Source of the DNA: Chrysomallon squamiferum
Lineage: Eukaryota; Mollusca; Gastropoda; Neomphalida; Peltospiridae
Assembly (NCBI GenBank): GCA_012295275.1
Contig: CM022673.1
Coordinates: 29,647,136 to 29,707,135 of the forward strand
Direction of reading: 5' to 3'
Length of the DNA: 60,000 nucleotides
Shown here: one piece after another, positions 40,455-51,178 of the stretch
Position numbering within the stretch: the stretch's first letter is position 1
How the letters are laid out: each line of letters begins with the position of its first letter
Program-made: the position numbers and the translations under genes
Notes under the pieces: generated by a model
Databases searched by the model: none
The model's input: only the letters and a program-made list of their open reading frames with translations
What the model was told of the DNA's origin: nothing

Positions 40455-40729
40455 CTCTGTCTCTCTTCATTCATTTCACAATCTTCTGAATATATGAACG
40501 AGGGACAACACTGATATGTTTCTTTTTATAATTATTTTACCGTTCATTTGTGTTGGCCCGACGTATACTTTTTTTTTAATACACCCATACTGAAAACTGA
40601 CCCAGACGGTGATTTATGTAAGTAAAAAGTGAGAAACACCACTTTTTACAACCGAGGCAACAAAAAAAAAAATAAACAGTAAAAAAGAAGAGGGAAGTAC
40701 ACGATATATTTCAATTATGTAAATTCACT

Positions 40730-41230
40730 ACGTTCACCAGGCTGTCGTATGACGTATTACGCTTCCCGGATAACAGTTTTAACCTCAAAGGTTTTTGTGA
40801 TTTTAACGAATACGGATCAGTAAACGTTACAAGTGAATATTAATTGCCGTATTATCGCTGGCCACTTTCTCGTCAGCAACCATAACGACAACGTTCTTGA
40901 TTAGCGCCGTCGTATTTCAGCGTTGAATAACGCGCGTGACATGTGTCAGGTGGTTTTGTTTCCGTGTACATTAACGCAGTGGTTTTAGAGAAGCTGGCAG
41001 GAAACTGAGTGATCGTTTCAATGCTCGGTTTTGTGAAACGCGACCTCCTCTTTCTGTGCAGTAAATCTAACGTACGGCTGTTGCCAACGTTCGGCATCTT
41101 CCGTGTGTACGGAACATTACCGGAGGCAAAGCGAGTCAATGTTGACGTTTTCTGGACGATTTATTAAACGATGTCAACGAAACGCGGCCACGAGACAGAC
41201 ATCGATGATAAAAAAAAGTCACTAAAGCCT
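40730..41230. other. CpG-rich island of about 500 bp
   Basis: A sharply bounded patch of high CpG density in AT-rich sequence. The minus strand has an 88-codon frame at 40873-41139, rich in Arg/Thr, without family resemblance, and there is no TATA box or splice donor placed to make a gene. A regulatory element, an unannotated promoter or a decayed mobile element are all possible. Confidence 0.4.
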
Positions 41231-41511
41231 GAGCATTGATAACGAGCATTTCCAAATTTGAAATGTATATTGTTTATTTTTTTATTTTTTTATTTTATTT
41301 TTTATTTTTATTTTTATTTTTATTTTTATTTTTTTTTTTCATTCAGTCCAGATAGTTCTTGGTGAATTGGTCTACAGGAGCTTTGTTTTATGCACATAGT
41401 TAATAGTGTGTAAATGGGTTCGTATGCACGTGTCTTTCTCTCCTCCTTGCTCTCGATATCACGGGTTCCACGATAACGCGGCAGTTACGTGTTTGCTGTT
41501 TAACAGGCGCA

Positions 41512-41526
41512 ACGCCCCCTGGTGGC
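41512..41526 (-). promoter_or_regulatory. CTCF-type binding motif
   Basis: ACGCCCCCTGGTGGCA on the plus strand reads TGCCACCAGGGGGCGT on the minus strand, which matches the conserved core of CTCF sites (CCACCAGGGGGCG). It is the only such match I noticed in the window, and it lies between the plus-strand elevenin gene and the minus-strand secreted-peptide gene. Binding by the mollusc CTCF orthologue is inferred. Confidence 0.6.
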
Positions 41527-41539
41527 ACGTTTATTAATA

Positions 41540-43576
41540 GAAATGTGATGACAGAAAACGCATTGTTTTTTTAAGAAATGTCAAAATTTTGGTATTCAGT
41601 GCTTTGTTTAGTTATAAAATAACAGTATGATTTTACTGACACCCCATGTTTATAAATAGCCTCAGTACTTACAATACACGCATACAATTCAGCTCTGACA
41701 GCTTTCCGACTGTCGTCTGGTTGTTGACATCAAAAAAAATGATGCTATACACGGCCACAGTGTTACTATATTTAGAACGCGCGACCTCTAGAAAAGTTTG
41801 GACACTTTTATGAACCATGCCCATATTTATTGACAACTGAAACAACACACAAAACTTTGAATATGTTGTTGTTGTTGGTTTCAATCGATAAATATTGATT
41901 ATATAACTGTTGAATCTTACTAATATGATGAACAGTTCAAAAATTAATGTCAGTATGTAGTGTTTTACCTAGTTATTTGGCAAAGGGCATCGCAGACAAA
42001 GTATTTTGGGGGGCATTATCACCATTTTCAGGGTACCTTTTTATTGTTTTTTTGTTGTTTTGTTGTTGTTGTTTTTTTGTATTTAAAGACTACAAAATAA
42101 ATTGAAATAAACATGAATGTAATTAATGTTTTTAATTTAATAAATGCTTTAATAAATCGTTTTATAATATATATATAATATATAGTTTTATTAAATTAAT
42201 AATAAATTTTTTTGAGTGTTTCATCAAGGCAATTTTAGAATTTATGAAAAAGGCTTGTTTAATCGTAGGACAGGCTGGTGCTCGTTAAGGCAAGATGGTG
42301 CTAGACTGTTGAGACATGGTGCTGCACCAATTTAACCAAGATAGGAAAATTAAGTATGAAATATTTTGACCATAGTTTTTCTACTGAAACTATAAAATAA
42401 AAGGTTTCGCTTTTTCTTATGTTAAATATGTTATTGAAAACCGAAACATTCTTCGTTCTTGTGTTGATTGTTTACTAGACATTATTACGAATGTACGTAC
42501 AAAAAGAACAATTTTTGACCGGTACGGTCCACCATATTCTAATGTTTGCGATTTACCGCGATATCGTGGTAACCTCCCTTGAACGGAAGCCAGTGATATA
42601 GTGTACTTTCATCAACTGTTTTAATGTTTTAACTAAATTTAACTGTTAAGCCACTACTACGGGCATGATGCAGATCTAGTAAAAATTACCTTCATATATG
42701 TAAGAATATTTCTGTATTTCTTCCAAACAGTTAAGTACCGCGATGTCATCGTACCCCAGCACAGAGGTCCCGTTTCAGTGTTTGACCTCTAGCAGTTGTT
42801 ACGTATCTGTCGTCTAATCCATCGCGAGGTTTGTCTGGAAGTCAAGTTTATTTTGTGGCTTGTATATAGGGTCAATGTATCGATCTTCAACTATATACAG
42901 GGTAGAGGGATTTTTTCCTACGAAATTTTTGACATTCGCGCATGCGCTGTTATTCCTTGCCAAGTCATGAATACTGTAATTAACTAGTGCACTGTTTTAA
43001 TGACGGACGAACGTTTCATCATTGATTGTCCTTGTTCTTGATAGGAAAAACTTTAAAACAATTTACTGGTTAAATACAATATTCATGACCTGCAATGACT
43101 AAGTGCGCATGCTCGAATGTCAAAAAGCTCATAAGAAAAAGAAAATCTGGCTAGCCGCGGCACCAGTGACAGACGTAAAGTTGAAGCAGAGTCGTACGTC
43201 GACGACTGGGTTATTTATTTCTCTCAAGCACTTCGGCTTCCTTCGAGTTCTGAGCATTTCTCCTGCGAAGAAGCAAAAACGGGTTTATTTTATTAATGCC
43301 TGAGAATAATAATTTAAACCAAAATTGAGTGGTTTTATAATCGTAAGAATTTTTTTTTACTTTTTTGTTTAATGTTTTTTATTATTTATTTATTTATTTA
43401 TTTATTTATTATTTTTTTTTTTGCCAGATTTATCGATCTTTTAATGATCTTACTGACAAACGTTTGTCATTTTGGAAGAGGATTTATTTATAATAAATCA
43501 TCTTTTTTCTTTTTATTTCTTTTTATTATTTATAATGATGAAAACCATCTTTTTATTTATTTTTCATTATTATTTT

Positions 43577-43580
<4 letters not shown>
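41540..43580. other. Intergenic stretch, no gene seen
   Basis: AT-rich with CpG-bearing patches at about 42480-42830 and 43090-43240. Short frames at 42796-42987 and 43103-43303 have no splice or family support. Confidence 0.45.

Positions 43581-43581
<1 letters not shown>

Positions 43582-43620
<39 letters not shown>
43582..43620. repeat. (TA)n microsatellite
   Basis: Perfect TA array of about 39 bases. TTTATT-rich sequence surrounds it. Confidence 0.95.
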
Positions 43621-43626
<6 letters not shown>

Positions 43627-44093
43627 AAATAATAATTCCAGAAGCATCTAGAGATCTTGCGGGGGGGGGGAAATAAATAAATAAATAAATAAAATGCTTG
43701 GTAACAAAGAGAAAGAAGAACAAAAAAAAATCAACAACTACGAAATAACAGGAACAACAATAATAAAGATACAATGTTAACATATATTTATTTCTTTAGC
43801 ATAGAAAAAGTAAATAAATAGTTTTTCTTCTTAAAACAAATTTATGTGGAATAAAACATTTTAAAATTTTCATTTTCTCTGTTTTAATTATTACTACTAC
43901 TATTATTTATTTACTTGTTTGTTTGTTTGTTTGTTTATTTGTTTGTTTGTTTGTTTTATTTTAAAGTTGTATATTTCTTTCTTTTTTTTTCTTTCAAATT
44001 CGACAATGTAAAGTGACACAATAAAATACAAGCAAAGATTTCAGTACGGCAACCACGTTTGACCATGTGCCCTCTGACGTCATGACCACGTGA

Positions 44094-44235
44094 TCACTCC
44101 ACAGCGATGGCACAGTTTTTAAATGTTTTAAACGTAGTGTCATGGAGGCACCTGTATGTGATCTGTTTGCCGTAGTACATTCCACATATTTCACAGATCT
44201 CGACAAAGCGTTCCACCTGGTAGCCGCTGGGAATT
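44094..44235 (-). CDS. Secreted cysteine-rich peptide precursor, last coding exon
   Basis: Read on the minus strand, acceptor TTCTTCACAG ends at 44236 and the stop TGA is at 44094-44096. It completes Glu35 and encodes residues 36-81, phase 2 in. It carries all four cysteines of the mature region, in the pattern C49-x2-C52-x11-C64-x11-C76, around the sequence FVEICEICGMYYGKQITYRC. Two disulfides are likely. I cannot assign the family. The C-x2-C followed by a Tyr-x-Cys is loosely like what I remember of the whitnin/SPTR prohormones, but that is an unverified impression. The sequence after the stop contains a CRE palindrome TGACGTCA (44075-44082) and an E box. An AATAAA on this strand near 43934-43939 could end the transcript. 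Confidence 0.78.
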
Positions 44236-44427
44236 CTGTGAAGAAAAGCAAGGATAAATATCAAGCAGCAGTGCAAAACCAAACAGATTAATACTTTTTT
44301 AATAATAAAATATAACTGTTACAAAACTTTGTGATGTGGGTTTTTTATGTAGGTCACACAATAATAAAAGTAATAAAATAGTTTGTCGCAAATGCTTCAC
44401 ATTAAAAACTATGACTGTAATCTAAAT

Positions 44428-44677
44428 CAGTGGTTCCCGGCCTGTTTAGATCAAAGCCCAATGTCAACCCCTCAAGTCCACATTCCAACACGAGCTTGTT
44501 GGATTATAGCACACGTTTATAGTGTATCATAGGATACGTCTTTAGGATGGTACTACACCCGTCTGGCTGTATTTATTAATATAATTATATTTAATACATT
44601 TTATTTATTAATGCACTTATTTTGCACCTAAGATTTTTTGGCCATTGACATTCATGGGTTGAGACAAAACATTGTTC
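44428..44677. mobile_element. Possible hAT-type MITE
   Basis: Starts with CAGTGGTTCCCGGCCTG, close to the terminal repeat common in hAT/Charlie elements (CAGTGGTTCTCAACCT). A degenerate complementary end, GGGTTGAGACAAAACATTG, may lie at 44659-44677. No target-site duplication is clear, so this is tentative. Confidence 0.3.
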
Positions 44678-45159
44678 TTATATATCATATTTAAATTGCC
44701 TTGTGTCCATTGGTCTAAATACATCTATAGTGATATGAAGAATTTCTATGAACTGAGCTAAACTTTATTTACAATCAGGCCGCAGTCTACATTAGGATAT
44801 ATTCATACAAAATTTAATATAATTGTAACAAGTGTAACAAGATGGTGGATTAACAATAATGTACGTAATAAGAAGTATCAGTGACAGAGTACCAGTGTTG
44901 TAAATACTGATCTGTTAGCCTTGAGTTAACACATGATTCTAACACGGAGGCACTAGAGATAACATTACACTCTGAAAACCACATATATCTACAAACAGCA
45001 TCATCGAGAATAGATTTAACATGTAATACCTATTTGTGATTGAAACTGTTATTGTTAACGTCATTCAGTAAACGTTTGTACACTAGTAATGATAATTTAG
45101 ACTGATTTCCTGTCTAAAATAATGTCCAGGTCGGATACATTTGACCGATAATCAGTTTC

Positions 45160-45512
45160 AAAAGTAAAGTGCACAAATGTGCCAAATGTGGCTGAAACTG
45201 AAGTGAAGCAGTGTCTGTCAACAGTTCGGCTGAGACCTGCAACTTCTCGAGATACGCCGCGAATTTTGATTCAGCAACGGCAAGCTGTTCTTTCACAACA
45301 AGCTGTTGCTCATCTTCCGAAATACACATCTACTCAAACAGTGACTGAGAGAAAACGGAAGTTGGTTGGTGAACCTGTGCTAATCCAAGAACTGTCAGAG
45401 AAATCTCGACATTCCAGAAATGCTGAAAAAAACTGAGAGGAGACAAATTTCTGCTACATCACTCCTGTACAGATGACCCTGAATAATTCTTCGTCTTTGG
45501 AACTAATGTTTC
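45160..45512 (+). pseudogene. FLYWCH/MULE transposase-related pseudogene fragment
   Basis: The frame from 45179 reads PNVAETEVKQCLSTVR, then SRDTPRILIQQ and AVAHLPKYTSTQTV, resembling the linker after the FLYWCH zinc finger in Mutator-like (MULE) proteins. After a frame break near 45430 another frame continues GDKFLLHHSCTDDPE, a stop, then FFVFGT, matching the start of the MULE catalytic region (FLL..S...D..R.L.FGT). The zinc finger itself and the DDE catalytic core are missing. It lies in the intron of the minus-strand secreted-peptide gene, in the opposite orientation. Confidence 0.55.
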
Positions 45513-45559
45513 TTAATTAACAATTAAAATAATAATAACAAATGTTTTATTGTCGGCGC

Positions 45560-46110
45560 GCTTTTGTCTTGCGCGCTTATGTTGTCCCACCTTACAATTT
45601 GTACCATTTTGAATTAATATTCCCCAAAGTGAGATTCTCCATACTGAAATCTATAAACGTACAAAAAAGTTTTTTCTTTCATGCTTTTATCAGTTCAGTT
45701 AAGCAGTGTAAAAATGTGGTCATCTGTACAATAATCCTTCCTAAATCCTGCTTGAACTTCAGATAGTATATCATTTGTTTCAAGGTAGAAATTTAGTATA
45801 TTATTTAACACAGCGGTAATGAGTGTCCTGAGGCAGCTAAGTAATGTAATAGGTCTATAGTTTTCTGGACTATTTTTATCACCACTTTTATAAATTGGCG
45901 TGATTAGTCAGGGAAGATATCCTTTTCAAACATTAAATTAAAAAGTTTGACGTATACATGTATCATACAATCAACAGCTGGCTTAATATATTCTTTAATT
46001 ATATTGTCTGAAACCAAAGATGTGTTGTTCTTGAGATATTTAACAACTGAAAGTATTTTACTTTCTAATATAGGACTATTTAAAAACAAAAAAAATCGCA
46101 TCTACACACT
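45560..46110 (-). pseudogene. LINE reverse transcriptase fragment
   Basis: On the minus strand a broken frame gives LFNLMFEKDIFPD, a stop, then TPIYKSGDKNSPENYRPITL, LSCL, and ILSEVQAGFRK, followed by a decayed version of the FIDFSKAFD region. These are fingers and palm motifs of non-LTR retrotransposon reverse transcriptase. At least one stop and one frameshift interrupt it, and the YADD-containing part, endonuclease and ends are absent. It sits in an intron of the secreted-peptide gene, in the same orientation, and ends about 40 bases from coding exon 2. Confidence 0.8.
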
Positions 46111-46150
46111 CAAAGTGAAGAACAAAATTTTATATGTAAACTGTACTTAC

Positions 46151-46281
46151 TCTTTTATTTTTGAAGTCTGACGTCGTAATATCTTGAATGGGTCTCCCAT
46201 GGTAACGGTACAGACGGAGATCAACAGAATGACGTATATACCGAATCGCGTCATGGTTGGAATATCTTCGAAATCGCTTTT
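46151..46281 (-). CDS. Secreted cysteine-rich peptide precursor, first coding exon
   Basis: Minus strand: acceptor TTTCTAG, exon from 46281, start codon at 46252-46254, donor GTAAGTACA from 46150. It encodes 34 residues plus two bases, phase 2 out. Residues 1-20 are a signal peptide (Arg3, then FGIYVILLISVCTV) with likely cleavage after Gly20. A short linker ends in Arg27-Arg28, and the following Gln29 would become a pyroglutamate at the start of a 53-residue mature peptide continuing in the next exon. The full precursor is 81 residues. This organisation, with a signal, a short propeptide, a dibasic site and a cysteine-rich C-terminal peptide, is that of a secreted hormone or neuropeptide. 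Confidence 0.78.
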
Positions 46282-46339
46282 CTAGAAAAGAGAAAGTATT
46301 GGAACGGTACAGTAATATTTTATTTATATTTTTATAAAA

Positions 46340-46361
46340 TTACTATTACTACTACTACTAC

Positions 46362-46410
<49 letters not shown>

Positions 46411-46790
46411 ACTTGTGGTAGTAGTAGCAGTAGCAGTAATTGTGGTAATTATGTTCAAAGTAGTATATGTGGTTGTGATATAATAGTGATATTAATAGGA
46501 TGGAATTAATATCAGTTTTACTTCTTGTGGTAATTGTAAATGGTGCATTTGTGTTAGTAATAGTAGTAATTGTTGTTACTGTAGCAGTTATAGCTTTGGG
46601 ATAAATGTAGTAATATTAATGTTGCGTTAGTTGTATTTGTTGTAGCAGCTGCAATAGTAATAGTGGTGGCGCTCGTGTTAGTAGTTGTAACAGTAGTAGT
46701 AGTAATAATGGTACTAAAAGTAGTACTAATAACAGAAGTAGTGGTGCTAATAGTAGTAGTAGTAGCAGTACTAAGAACAGTCTAGTAGTA
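46340..46790. repeat. (ACT)n/(ATT)n and TAGTAG-type imperfect triplet repeats
   Basis: ACT then ATT triplets to about 46410, followed by imperfect GTA/TAG triplet sequence. It produces a poly-Leu frame on the minus strand. It lies in intron 1 of the secreted-peptide gene. Confidence 0.8.
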
Positions 46791-46799
46791 GCTCGAGAC

Positions 46800-48460
46800 A
46801 ACAGTACCAGTATCATTCTTTTTTTTTTGGTATCATAAAGCATGAAGAACTGATTAATGAAGACATACTGAAAGAAAAATGAAGGAATCTAAACAATTTA
46901 GTATTACGGGTATCAAATGCAAATTACGCGGTTTCAGTAAGGATGATTATGAGAGAGGACACCTGCTGATTCCATCCCATGAATCACTTTTTAAAATTTA
47001 TAACATGTAATTATTCATATATCTAAATACTACGTGATTTAGTTTACATATGTTCCTATTATTTTAAAACAGATGTAACGTTTTGCTGGGGCTCCCATCT
47101 TGTGAGAAAATCCGAGTATTTTTGACTTCGCTAATTAATTACGTACTATGTCAACGTCTCCCTTAGTCACTTGTGGCTTTATAAACTAAGATGATAATAA
47201 CTGATTATACTTCAAACTTTTTTTTTTTTTTCCCGCAACAAAACATTAAAAATAATAAAAGTTAACAATAAAATTAATAAATAAATAATAATAATGACAA
47301 TGACAGGGATGATGATGATAATGTTGATGATAATAATAATGATAATAATATGCTTCTCTGTTTGGAATATATTTCGCTATTCAGCTCTTACATTTCCTTT
47401 TGAATTTAAAATAAAATGAAATAAAATGGGGTTGTTCTAGCAGTTTAAATTAAATACTTTTCATTTATAAAATAATGTTTCATTTTTGTTTCGCTCTCTG
47501 TCTATAAACTTGAAATTATTTAACCAAATTAATTAATTATACGGGCATATCATAATGCCCAGGTTTAAAGTATAAATTAATGAAGAATGAAAAATTCTAT
47601 CTGTCAACCACCAAAAAGAACAAATCCCGTTCCAACTTTTTAATCCTTATTTCTTGTATCCATTATTATGTTCAGGGTTGCCCAAGCCATGGAAATTATG
47701 TATTAAAATTTTTAAATGTTCTTGCACTATAAATGAATAAACGTGCAACTAAATAATACCCAAAGAAAACAAAATTAGAAACCTTTAGAGACATTCATAA
47801 ACAATTAGATATTTTCAAGATAAAAATGTAAAGAAACTTTAATGTTTCGAACATACCAGAAGTTTAAACCGTAGATTTAGTTTTTAAAATATATCGTTTA
47901 CACTTTATAATATCTACGTGTTAAAAATCAAAAAAGATTAATGTTTCTTTTTGTTTTGTTGTTTATTTGTTTTTTTTTCTTGTTTTTCAGATTAAAAAAA
48001 AAAAAATTTTCTTTGAAAAGATAAAAATAAAAATCGGATTTTGTACATAAAAAAAAAATACAGAAATAGAAAGAGAAATAAAAGAATTTTAAAAAGAATG
48101 CAGACTTTAGCAGACAATGCTGATTGAAAATATACGAAACTAACGTTAAGTTTTTATAGCAAAATTTCTGATCTAATCCAACTTATTTATAGCAAAACCT
48201 CTGAACTAATCTAGACTTTTACCGTATCAATGAGAACGAAAAGATATTTTCGATATTTTAAGTATTGTTTACTGATACAATTTAGTTTTCCTAATTCTGT
48301 TTTCTAATAAACATGTAACAGCATATGCAACGATTTAGGGCCAACACAAGTTGAAAAGCAATTTAAAAAAGAAAATCAAATAAGTAAAGATGTTATGGGA
48401 AATAATATCTATTTAGTCCGTATCACCAAAATTAAGTGGCAATGTCGATATAGGTATTTC
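46800..48460 (-). other. Intron 1 of the secreted-peptide gene
   Basis: AT-rich sequence with poly-T and poly-A tracts and an AATGAT-type run at about 47280-47350. No exon seen. Confidence 0.55.
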
Positions 48461-48470
48461 CGTGACTTAC

Positions 48471-48515
48471 CTTGTTTCGTATTGCTCCGTTTCGTTTCAA
48501 AAATAAGCAGTTTTG
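48471..48515 (-). other. Secreted-peptide gene, noncoding exon 1
   Basis: Ends at donor GTAAGTCAC on the minus strand (lower edge 48471). The start near 48515 is estimated from the TATA box. It contains no start codon. The layout, with a TATA box, a short noncoding exon, and an ATG shortly after the second acceptor, parallels the elevenin gene. Confidence 0.5.
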
Positions 48516-48540
48516 ATACTGTGTAGATAGCGAAGAAAGG

Positions 48541-48548
48541 TTTTATAG
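48541..48548 (-). promoter_or_regulatory. TATA box of the secreted-peptide gene
   Basis: CTATAAAA on the minus strand, about 70 bases upstream of a strong splice donor. Confidence 0.5.
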
Positions 48549-48559
48549 GCACTGATTTA

Positions 48560-49975
48560 ATCAATTAACTGACAAAACTGCTGATTTATTGGACAGTTTT
48601 TGGTTTTGCTAGATTTAGTTTGTTAGAAAAATATTTTCTGTTCGGAAGAAACGACCAGAAATGCATGACAAGTAAGATGATTAATTTCCGCAACATTTTG
48701 AAAGCTGTTATTAAGTTATCCGCCAGAGCATTCTTCCGTTAGACACTGCGGGCTTACGTTTTTAGACGAGAGTAGGCGGAATATAATAAATCCTCTTAAA
48801 AAATTTAATTAAATAAAGAAGTTTGTTTTCAAGTAAAACCTCAAAGCAGAAAGAAAAACGTAACAATTTAATAAATAATAAATAATTAATAATAATAAAT
48901 AAAATAATTTTTGAAATTAAAATAATTTAATTGAAAGATAAAAGTAAATGCAGTAACAGAGGATGGAATAAAGGGGATAAAGAATGTCATAAAAATGGCC
49001 TAATGATTCTACAATGGACGGATATATTGTTTATTAATGCCCTATATTTTGGGGGAATCCTGAAGACTGAACTGTTTCAGGGGCTCTTAGTAGTATCAAC
49101 GATGTCTGTTATCTTCTTCTATCACAATGTTCCATTGTAGGTTTTAAAAATGTATCTTCATCTCATATTGTGATTAAAATTTTGAAGCAACGTGAACTAA
49201 AATTACTTCTTGGACCTGTCTCGGATTAGAGGCCCTGAAGCTCAAGCTTCATTTGTTTCTTAACAGATCCACCTTTGTTAACACCTCAGCAATTTTGTAA
49301 TAACAGTATGAAAGAGGAAACTGCAGATAAAAGTTAGAAGCAAGAAATATTTTATACTGAATATAATTATTTAAAAGCAGGAAAACACAGGGGAATTGCA
49401 GACTTATTTTGTCAAGGTTGTTTCACTGGTTAATAAAAGACAGTACCCGGAGAAAAGCCTGTCACAAGTAGATGTATTTTGCTTAGCGAAGGTAGCAATG
49501 CAAAAATATCATCTAATCACTTACAGTTAAAGAATGATGCACGTAAAAATGTTTCGGTCCGCCTGAAAGTGGTAGAATCAGCGGAACAACTATTTTCAGG
49601 TCACCTGAAACAGCATCCATTATTTAAGCCTACTTCTTATTGGGCTTGAAAAATTTATTTTGACTGTAAGTAGACCTATAAAATTTATAATTAGATCTGT
49701 ATGATCAACTGATAATGACATGGGAGTGGGGATGTTGTGTTTTGTTAATCGTAACAGACCCTTAATTCCTAGGCCTAGGATTATACAGGACGTGGCGTAT
49801 AACCAGAGGGGGGCAGGGGATGGGGAACTTTGTCAGGCCATATTATGAACTGGGCAACTTCATTATGAGTTTTAACTGCCCACCTCATGAATTCGGCATA
49901 CAAATTTTTCCTTTTCATGAACTAGGCAATTTGACATATTGGCCATAATCAATCTATCTATCCACACACACACAC
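48560..49975. other. Intergenic stretch, no gene seen
   Basis: Upstream region of the secreted-peptide gene. It contains no recognisable element; 49800-49940 has repeated GAACTGGGCAACTT-like phrases that suggest an old repeat. Confidence 0.45.
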
Positions 49976-49982
49976 AAACACA

Positions 49983-50452
49983 CAGTGGTACCTTGACTTA
50001 CGCATGCCCCAATTTACGAGTTTTCCGAGTTACGAGCTTGGTCGATTTTTTGCTTTGAGTTGCGAGCCACCATACGAATTACGAGCGAGTTTCAGATACG
50101 TCTATTCACGTGGTTACCTCGCCGCGGAAGATTCTCTGTTTTGTGCAGTATTTTGCTAAAATTCTTTTTTTCTGACCATGCATCGTAAGAAAGTGAGTGC
50201 AAAGGACAGTGCTGAGAAGAAGAAGCGGATGATGTCCATTGAATTAAAGCATGAAATCATAGAAAAACATGAGCGAGGTGTGCATGTAGTCGACTTGGCT
50301 AGGCAGTACGAGCGTAGTATTTCCACGATATGTACCATACTGAAACAGGAGTCGATAAAGGCTGTAACACCAGATAAAGGCGTTTAAATAATTTGTCTGA
50401 TTTATTTCTTTTCATTCTCTTTTATTTTGTTTTTATACAAAATGTACCATTG
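49983..50452 (+). mobile_element. Deleted Tigger/pogo-type DNA transposon
   Basis: The left end CAGTGGTACCTTGACTTACG is a Tigger-type terminal inverted repeat, and GTACCATTG at 50444-50452 fits a decayed right end. In between, the frame 50178-50387 encodes 69 residues including SIELKHEIIEKHERGVHVVD, LARQYERS and STICTILK, the first CENP-B/Psq-type helix-turn-helix of Tigger transposases. The second DNA-binding domain and the DDE catalytic domain are missing, so this is an internally deleted, non-autonomous copy. The short frame is open but I infer no cellular function. Confidence 0.75.
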
Positions 50453-50454
50453 TG

Positions 50455-51170
50455 TGTGTGTATATACATACATACATACATACATACATACACACACACA
50501 CATTTATTATTTTCTAGATAGTGTGGTGCCGGCCCTGGCTAGAGGTTTAGTTTAGGTACAGGTTCAATTATTCGTACACTTCACCTACCATCGCCCTTGT
50601 TTCAGGAGTCGTAGATCCTTTTTGCTGATCAGGCAAGACTGGTTTGCCAAGAATCAACTATCTAATCTTCACCCGGTCACGATTAAGATAATAAAAACAA
50701 TTAATAGTTGTCTTTTTGTTGTTGTTTTTTTTTTCAGGGGGGTTGTTTTTTTGGGGGGTGTTTTTCTGGGGTTTTTTCTGGGGTTTCCTACATTATGGTT
50801 AGGACTAATTTTCATGTCATAAGTTGGTTTGAATAATATCAAAATGAATACTATTAGATATGTAGACCTACCTGCTTTAGAAGTGTTAAATACAGTTTCA
50901 TTCTTTTTCATTATTTATTTGATATTTTAACTAAATTTTTAGCCATAACACCTGTCCCAAGCTTACTGGATAAATAGTTTGTGTAGTAACATTAACTGAG
51001 GAACTATTCTACTAGTATTTTGTTGTTGCCATTTGTTATTATTATTATTATTATTTTTTTTTTTTTTGACATAACGTCTGAACCTTTACCGTAATCTTGT
51101 GGTATGATTATGGATGGTTCATAACTTAACTTAATAATTAATGAAAAGACAACATACAAATCATGTTATG
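50455..51170. other. Intergenic stretch, no gene seen
   Basis: CATA/CA microsatellite at about 50465-50500 and G/T-rich sequence at 50720-50790. No gene is supported. Confidence 0.5.
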
Positions 51171-51178
51171 GCATTAAG

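Noticed and set aside
40873-41139. 88-codon minus-strand gene in the CpG island
   Set aside because: No recognisable domain, signal peptide, TATA box or splice context; kept only as a CpG-rich region.
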